Assembly: GCA_013398275.1 (NCBI GenBank)
Contig: VZSE01014922.1
Span: 5,644,253-5,708,252, forward strand
DNA: 64,000 nt
Origin: Promerops cafer
Taxonomy: Eukaryota > Chordata > Aves > Passeriformes > Nectariniidae
Reading direction: 5' to 3'
Part shown: positions 27,201 through 36,200 of the stretch, one piece after another
Numbering within the stretch: position 1 is the stretch's first letter
How the letters are laid out: each line of letters opens with the position of its first letter
The notes under the pieces: generated by a model
What the model was told of the DNA's origin: nothing
What the model saw: only the letters and a program-made list of their open reading frames with translations
Databases searched by the model: none
Program-made: the position numbers and the translations under genes

Positions 27201-30200
27201 GTAGACCCAGGAGCAGTTTTCATTTCCTCCAGTTTTTGTGGTTTCTCTTTGTAACTGCAAACCTACAGACTCAGTGTTGCACCAAATGTGAGACTTTGTA
27301 CAGTATCAACCTGGAAATTGTCACCCATGTGTGTACACAGCCACTTATCCAAATACACAGGAATCACACAAGGTGTATCTGCAGATTTTCATTCTTTTAA
27401 GTGCTTTACTTCATTAAGTTAACAAAACCTCTGCTTGTATCTAAACCTTGGTTCTCTTTTTTTTTCTATTTATCCCATACTATTTTTCATGGGTTTTCCC
27501 TTGAAGCTGACAGTGTATGAGCTCCATTTCAACTTCACCAAATAGCTCCATTTCAACTTCACCAAATAGCTCCATTTCAACTTCACCAAATAGATTGAAA
27601 GAATATGTGCACAAAAAAGATATTGTATAGGAAGTTCCTAGATTAAATCATAGTTACAGGATATTGAGCTGGTTGGTGCTGGTAGAGAAAGTGGTGATTT
27701 TGGGTGTCAGAACTACATTTAAAACTTTCAAAAGCTTCTGTAAAATAGGGTTACAGGGATGTTTATCTCTTTGTTTTCAAGGGTCGTGTACAGATGTGGG
27801 TTGACCTGTTTCCTAACGATATGCCTCTGCCAGGACCCCCCGTGGACATTTCACCAAGAAAACCCAAAGGGTAATATTCTGTGCTTTCCTCCCACCACAG
27901 TGGCAAAAACTCTTCAAAGACTGAGTCTTTCTTAAGTGTCTGGAAATAAATAGAAAACGAACTACTAAAACAAACCTCTCCAGTCCTGAAGACAATTTTC
28001 TTAGGTTCACAAGACTTCAAGTCAAAGAGGAGCATCTGGTTTGGTTTCCTCCATTAAACAACTCAAAGAACTGTTGGTGATTTTTGAGCAAGAGCTATCA
28101 CACACCTCCTACAAAGATATCCTTTTTTATCCTTTATCCCTTTATAATAAAGAGATTGCAGGTGGCTAGAGGCAAATAATTCTGATGTTATCATCTACTT
28201 GTTGAGCTGCAAGGATTAATTCTGGTTTCACTAGCTTTTTCACTGAGATAACTTACTCGACCCTGGTTGAGCTCTTTAATCTGCTGCATTAGCATTACAT
28301 GTATTGGATTTCCAACAATTTGTTCAAGGATAAGATCAAGAAACACATAAAGCAGCAACAAATAGAAGAGATCTGTTTGGTATAGCCTTCTCCCATTGCC
28401 TTATGCTGCTTTACATGCAAATTGCACATAGTTGTTCAAGGTAATTGAATATTGCAAAGAAAACACAAAAATAAGAATCAGAATTCTCAGCCCATCCTGT
28501 ATATTAGCAAGGCCTTCCCCGAGAATTTAATGTCTGAAACATCATCAGGTACTATTCCTATATTATTTGATTTGACAAACAAACAAATAATCCATGTAGA
28601 AATTACTTCTTTCAGACCAGAACTTTCTATAAAACTCCTTAACAACAAGCATTTTCCAATCAAAAAATATTTTAAACTAATCAAGCCCATAAAACCAAAT
28701 TGTTGCTGCCATTTTTGTAGTCTACTATAGGAAGGGAAAATACTATCAAACATTAATTACAAGAAAAAAAAAACAGAACATATAGACACAAGTTACCCAT
28801 CTTGCTGACAAATGCATATTTGCTGCATCAAAACAGGCTCCAGCCTCTATAAAACTTCAAACACTTTGTGAAAACATCTCTTATTGATGATCTTTGATTG
28901 AACAAGACTTTGGGGGGGCATTGCAGATTCAAGTTTCTTTGGCTATTGCAGAGGCTTGGATGTAGAGTATCTGGTAACTTCTGAAGATAATTGTTCCACA
29001 CCCTGGGATTGGGGCTATTTCCAAGACAAAACCTGTCATATCAGAGAAATTTTATGTTCGTGTTACCAAATATAGTTCGTCTTTTTTATGTTTTTTGCAG
29101 TTCATACAATGGCTCAAGGAATATCTAAATTTTTCAGTATTAAATTTTTATGTCACCTGCAATATCTGTATTTCAGTTCAAGTTTTGAGAGCTTTGGATG
29201 ACCATCATAAATGTTTGCATATAGGGAGTGGAAAGGATGGAGAAACTTTAATTCCTTTTACTGTTGTTTCCAAAGATGATTGTATTTGCTTAAATGCAAG
29301 TATCTCCAAGCAGTCCTCTTCCCTTTTAGTGCCCTACCTTGCACAAAATGCAATGTTTTTAGGCATTTCTTCTAAAAAACACCTCTCAGGGAGCTCTATT
29401 CTTTATTAGCAAGGTGATCACTGTTTTGGAGATTGCTCTGATGAAGTTTTTCAGATCAGCTTTGCCTTGTTCCTCTGCAGTATTTTTGTGAAGAGTTGAA
29501 AACGAACAGGCATATAAAAAGCATGGAATTTTCCATCCCTCTGAAGCTGGCAGTGACCCTGTTGTTGTCAATTATACTCCATGAGCTGAGGGGAACCAAC
29601 ATCTCCACTCTATCACTAGATTCTTGTAAACAGAAGAGGCCTGAGACTGATGCACAAATACAGTATTTCTCATTTTATAAAAACATGATTTGATAGAGGT
29701 TGGCACTAGTGCCTGACCAGAGCTTTACACACAATCCTTTTTCTTTTTCAGATATGAACTGAGGGTAATAATCTGGAATACAGAGGATGTAATTTTAGAA
29801 GACGAAAATATCTTTACAGGGCAAAAATCAAGTGATATCTATGTAAAAGGGTAAGTTCTTCACACTTCTCTTCAAAATAATATGCAATATTTCATTCAAC
29901 AATCAGAGGAAAAAATTATGTTGTGAGAATATTTGATGAGCTATTCAGTGACCTTGGCACTTTGCTCTAAATGCCTGCCAAAATTACTCACCCATATTGG
30001 ATACTGCTCCCTTTTTGTCCTGTTTTATTTTCTCTGAAAATCAAGTAACTGAAATGACACTGATTGTTAGTTTCTACTCAGGCAGAGATGGCACACCACA
30101 AGCACCAAGCTCACAGTTTAGCACAGAGAGATCAAATACTTACAGAACTTGAACTGTAAGAGCTTACACACATGCAGAGAAGTTTAACATAATCAGAGAA

Positions 30201-33200
30201 AAGAGCATTATAACCACATTAGAAATAAGAAAGCAGGTGTTTGCCAGGCTATTTCTGTTGGAAATATTTTCTAACCTCATGTGGGGAGTGTGTGTGGGTG
30301 AGTGACCATGATCATGCTGAGGAGAACATCACATGGGCACTTTCTGCTTTTCATCTTCTTCCTTTCCTGAGGTTGTAGCAGGTTATTTCTTAATTCCTTT
30401 CTGGCTTTGGAATACTGCTTTGCACTTTCTGCTTCTGAGCAGGATTTGAATGCAGGTACCAGGGAGGGCTCGAAGGAAATAATGGGTGTAAGTGGTAGTA
30501 CAGGGTACTGAAAATCTCAGGTGCCAGACTGGTCTTAGATTTCTTGACATTTTTCCACTCCTAGAGAGTAAGTTTAATATGCCAATATGAATTGTAGAAG
30601 AGTAGGTTTGAGAACATGAATTTGAGGAATTATATAGGGAGCCAGCCTTTGTGCTGAGCTGTGGGATGAGAACATCACCAGAAGTGCCAGAGAGGTCTGA
30701 CAGAGAAGGCAGGAGAGGGAAACTTTTTGCTTCTATGCCTAAATGATGAAGACACAAATCTCATTATGTTCAAACAGTGCATGTAGCACTGTATCTGTCA
30801 CCAGGCATGGATTTGCACTTGGGGCAGTGCCATGTTTCAGATTCTTACCATTTTTCACAATTCCTTTTTGAAATATTGGGGTTGCAGAGCACAAGCTGCT
30901 CTTTGGATACAGCACAAAAATGCTAATCTTTATTCAAGGTGTGATAAATCACCTACAGAATTAAAACATACCTAGCTGGGTCATTACCTCTCTTCAGATG
31001 AGAAAATTATGTTTAAGAAAGCGTTGTCCTTTGTGGCACAGCACATCTGATATTGTGCACACTGTAGCAGAAACCAAGAGGAAATCACAAAAAAACCAAG
31101 AGAGACTTCTCCAGTCATACAAACACCATGTTTATACTTGAAAACAGGAATTGCAAAAAATTTAGGCTCTAATGCTGAGCACTGATATCAGTCTTGAGAC
31201 AGTGACACGAATTTATTAGTGTGGCAAAACATCAATACAGGGTGATTAGTACTGGATAAACGACTGATGCTGTCACCACTGCCTGTCCCAAAGAAGAGAG
31301 GTGTCCTGGCCAATAGCTAAGTGGTACTGGCCAAGTGGTACTTTGGGGTCTGATTGAAAAGAAAAACATGTTCTCATTCTCAGCTTTTGATCACCACTGG
31401 TCATTACAGCAGCCTGTGTCCCAAGATCCCCCGAGCCAGGGCTGTTGTTACCTGTCACAGTGCCAAACACTGTGTTGCCTCTTACTGGTTAGGGAGGATT
31501 TAGAAAATGGTCAGGCCTGTAACCGAATAACAATGACATTCAAGACGCCCTGGTGACAGCGATGCTTTCCACTGTGTGCTTGCCGTAGGTGGATAAAGGG
31601 CCTGGAAGAGGACAAACAGGAGACAGATGTACATTACAATTCCCTGACAGGAGAGGGCAACTTCAACTGGCGCTTCGTGTTCCCGTTCCACTATCTCCCA
31701 GCAGAGAAACAAATGGTGGTTACTAAAAGAGAAAACATATTTTCCTTAGAAAAGACAGAACGCAAAATACCTGCTGAGCTGGTGCTTCAGGTGTGGGATT
31801 TCGAAAGACTCTCTTCAGATGATTTCTTGGGTAAGTATGCAATGGATCTGCCTGAACTTCATCTGAGGTCTCACCAGACCCGTGTTTTGCAGAGGTATGC
31901 ACAAAATGGTGTCTGAGCCCCAACTTTTGTTTTTCTCTTTCTGAAGCACCACTTTGCAAACTTACACATTTCTTGTGAAGTCAATAATTAGGAATCAGAT
32001 GAGAATGCCAGGGCAAAACAAATGAATGACTGACAGTACAGAGAGATCCTCAGCTGCTAAATTTCTCTATGGATCTCATCTGGAAGCTGCTATTTGAATG
32101 TCTTTGTGTCTGTCTGGTCCCTGAGTGTTGTCACATTATTTCTTTCTCCAGGCACCCTTGAATTTGACCTGAATGGGTTCCCTCGAGCAGCAAAGACAGC
32201 CAAGAGCTGTGACTTAGGCACAGTTGTGGCAGCAAGTGAAGAAAACAAGATCTCCATATTTCAGCAGAAGCGTATCAGAGGCTGGTGGCCTTTCATCAAG
32301 GCTGGGGAGCTCACAGTAAGCAGCTCACTACAGATAAACAGCTTTTGTCTGGGGCTAATATGCTAATTTTGGATTTTGAACAACCACCACTGGCAATCTG
32401 TCAGATTCCTCCAAACACTTTAGTGGTTCTCCATATATTTGGTTCAGAAGAACCCAGGTAACTGAGCACTAAAGTGCTTTTTCAGGTTCCCTAGGGGGAC
32501 CCAGACCAAAAGCTACCAGCTACTCATTTCCAGTAGTATAGCCCTCTATAAATTCACCTGCTTTGGTCCTTTTTAGGGGTTCCTTCCCCTGCCTCTAGAC
32601 TTTCATTGATTCTCCAAGGGTGTTCCTAAAGCTCACCATTCCTTCACATTTCCATCTATTCCAGCAAAAAGAATGTTTTAATGAAAAGTGCCATCTTCAA
32701 GTTCATTGCCTTATTCAGCTTGAAGCTGACTGTGTACTTTCTGTGGATTTAGTGAATGAACTGCCACTTCCAAATCCCAGATTTACTTCCCTATTCTCAA
32801 CTCTAGTACAATTGATTCCCTTTCTCCCAGTCCACTTTGATCTCTCCCTTGCTTCCACATTTATGACTTTTATTGGCATCCTTCTTTCAGCCCTGTTCTG
32901 TGCTGAATCACGGCCAGTGAGCATAGATCAACACTTCAGACTAATACCATCCAGAAAGGTATAGGGTAGGAAAATCACAAATATGTGTAAAGTAATTTAT
33001 CTGTTTTTCATCTGTCACAGATTCTATAAGGCTGATTTGATTTATCCACTCTGAATTGTAACTGGAATCTTTAAATCCCATCTTCCTTTTGCGAGCTGAG
33101 ACCCCACAGCCTCCAGCACTTGTAACTGGCTGAATTTCCCCCTGCTGATGGATTACATCTGGTCCACGTCAGCAACGCAGCTTCCAGCTCAGACATTCAG

Positions 33201-36200
33201 CTCTGCCAGGATGTGTGATAGATAGAAGACATGTCTTTTCAGATGAACTACATTATAATTTAAGAAGCAGAAATTATATTTATGGGTCTGGAAGAAAATA
33301 TCTGACCTCTCTTTCCTACAGTCTTTGAGCATAAGTCACCAATTTGTGGTTTCTCTTCAACTGCAAAGACTATCTTATTTTCCTTAATCAATTTCCTTTG
33401 CCCTCAGTTGGTTCCATCATTTCTCCACAAGACACATCCTGCTATGAATTAGTGATAATAACCCAGGACCAGATGCTTACATACTCTCTCTGTGATCTAG
33501 GGCAAGGTGGAAGCTGAGTTTCACTTGGTCACAGCAGAAGAAGCTGAGAAGAATCCAGTAGGCAAAGCTCGAAAGGAGCCTGAGCCCTTGGAGAAACCCA
33601 AGTGAGTAGGAGAATACTCATTACACATGCTGGGGCAGGGGCATTCAGCAGGAGATGGGGAAGGGCAACCACCTGACCTCCCTGCAGGACACCTCCTTGC
33701 TGTTCTCCTGGATTTTCTTCTCTTTCCTACTGCAGCCCTCAGCAAGTAATTTGTCCAGCTTGTGCATGGCCTGGTGGCTGGCACTGCTGCTGGCAGCACC
33801 TTCCAGGTTTGCTGAAATGTCTTCCTCTGGAAGCCCAAATAAATTTCACTGCTGGGCATTTGTCCTCAACTGGAATTCACACATGAGCTCATTCCATAGC
33901 TGCCCTGGCACGTGATAACATCTTAAATCATCATAGCTTACACATACAGTCAACATCTCAGTTTGGTCATCTATAAAGATCAGATGGATTATGTTTATTA
34001 TATTAATAATAGAATCATTTAGGTTGGAAATGATCTTTAAAATCATTGAGTTCAACCATTAATCCAGCATTTCCAAGTCCATCGCTAACTCACATTTCTA
34101 AGCATGACATCTACACATCTTTTAAATACCTCCAGGAATGGTGACTCCACCACTTCCCTGGGAAGCCTGTTCCAATGCTTGACAGCCCTTTTGGTCAGTA
34201 AATTTTTCACCAATACACAATGTAAACCCTCCTTGAAGCAACTTGAGGTTATCTCCTCTCATCCTGTCATTTATTACTTGGGAGAAGAGACCAATTCCCA
34301 CCTGGCTACAGCCTCCTTTCAGGTGGTTGTAAAGAGCAATAAGGTCTCCTCTGAAGCCTTCTTTTCTCCAGGATAAACAACTCTAGTTCCCTCAGCTGCT
34401 TCTCACAAGACTTGTGCTCCAGACCTTTCACCAGCATCATTGCCCTTCTTTAGACACGTGAAGGATGTGACTTCTGTCTCTAATTTTATTGTACTTCATA
34501 CTCAAAGAATGAAGATGCTTATTTTTCTTCATAAGACTTTTTAATGAGAACATTTTAAGTGTTTTAACAAAGGCAAATGATCTAGAAGGAGCAGTTTATC
34601 TTTCAGTATTTGTCACATTAAAAAAGTATCAGCTGAGTTTTTTGCATTCAGAAGAAAAGTTCTTTTAATCTATTTTGGCTCAAGTGCTTTGTTCTACTAA
34701 AACACTTGAAGAGTTTTTTTATGAGCTGGATAAAAAAGAGTGAGAGAAATTGATGCTATATTTCCTGCTACCAAAGCTTCTAAAATCCAATTGGTAGTCA
34801 TAATGTTAATGATTACATATTCTGTTTAATTATGTTAGTTTGAGATACATCTCAGGATAAACATGATAAAGGAGGAAGCAGCATAAAGGAATTATCAGAT
34901 CAGAGGTATCAGAGCACTGTTTAAAACTAGCCTTGGAAAGACTTCAATCAATCACTTCACCCAACACCTTTACCCAAAGGCAGGATGAGCTTTGCCTGGC
35001 AGGTGCCTGCTTGAAAGATTCCCAGTAATGGAAACTAAAGCACCTCTTTCAGAGGAGAGAGGACTGAGATAGCTCTGAAATACATGTGGTGGAAAGCAAT
35101 CAGCCTAGGGAGTTTTAAGAGGGAGTATCAAGTGTAATAGAAGGATTACATGTCCAGAAGGTTGTCAACAGGATGCACGAGGCACTGTCTCATTTTCCTC
35201 TCATTTTTTGAGGGCCAGCCCATGCACCCATGGCTGCCTAGGGCTCCCTGTGTTTTCAGTTCAAGGGTATTTTATCTGCAAATGTGCAGCTGGACCAAAA
35301 AGTTGTCACCAGCCTGGTAGCCTCTTCTCTGCTGCACAGCTTGGAGGTGTTTTGACTCAGAAGCCACAAAAACAGTCTCTTCCTCCAGATCTTGCACTGA
35401 GTAATCAGTGGTTTCAGTGGTGTGAATACACAGCCAACATATGGCTCCACATAATTCTACTCTCAACTGGGATGTATGCCTCAATTAAATCAAAAGTAGG
35501 GTGGGATAGTGTCATTTGACACTTCCCATCTCAGAAGCAAAACATTCAGGCTCTTTTTGTAGCTGCTCATGGTACAGATGGGGGAGTCATCCCATTTACC
35601 TAGCACACATCCTAAGATATGAGCTGGGAAAGAGATGACTTGGCCTCCTGAAGGTCCTTACTCTCCCCATGCAGACAGCCCACAAAGGACCAGACTGAGC
35701 ACCTAGGCTTCAAAGTTAGGCAGAATAAATCCCAAGGTTACTAAAGCAATATCAGCATGCGAATAGTAAGAATTATTTTAGCTAGAAACTCACTGGAAAG
35801 AAAATAAACTAGCAGTTGAAGACATAGCATGCCTCAGTTTCATTAAAGATATTAAAATTTACCCGCTCAGTGCCCCCGGGTGATGCAATATGTGGTTCAT
35901 ACACGCAGAGTAGTCACAATCAGCTGGGAGATAAAAAACCAATTGATTCTACCCTTCAAATGAGTTCTCTTCAGGAAGGAGTGGATTTCAGGGACCTCTT
36001 TTCTCAGGACCTCCAGATCTCTATGCCGGTACTGTAGATTCACTCTATTTTTTTTGCTCACCATATAGGAACACCCAGAGAAGCAGAGAAATTTTCAGAT
36101 TGTTTTGTGAAATTATTCTTTTTAATTAAGAAACAAAATCATTTCAAAACAAAAAATTATTTTCTAGGAGCTATAGACAGTAGAAGACTCTTTCATGTGC

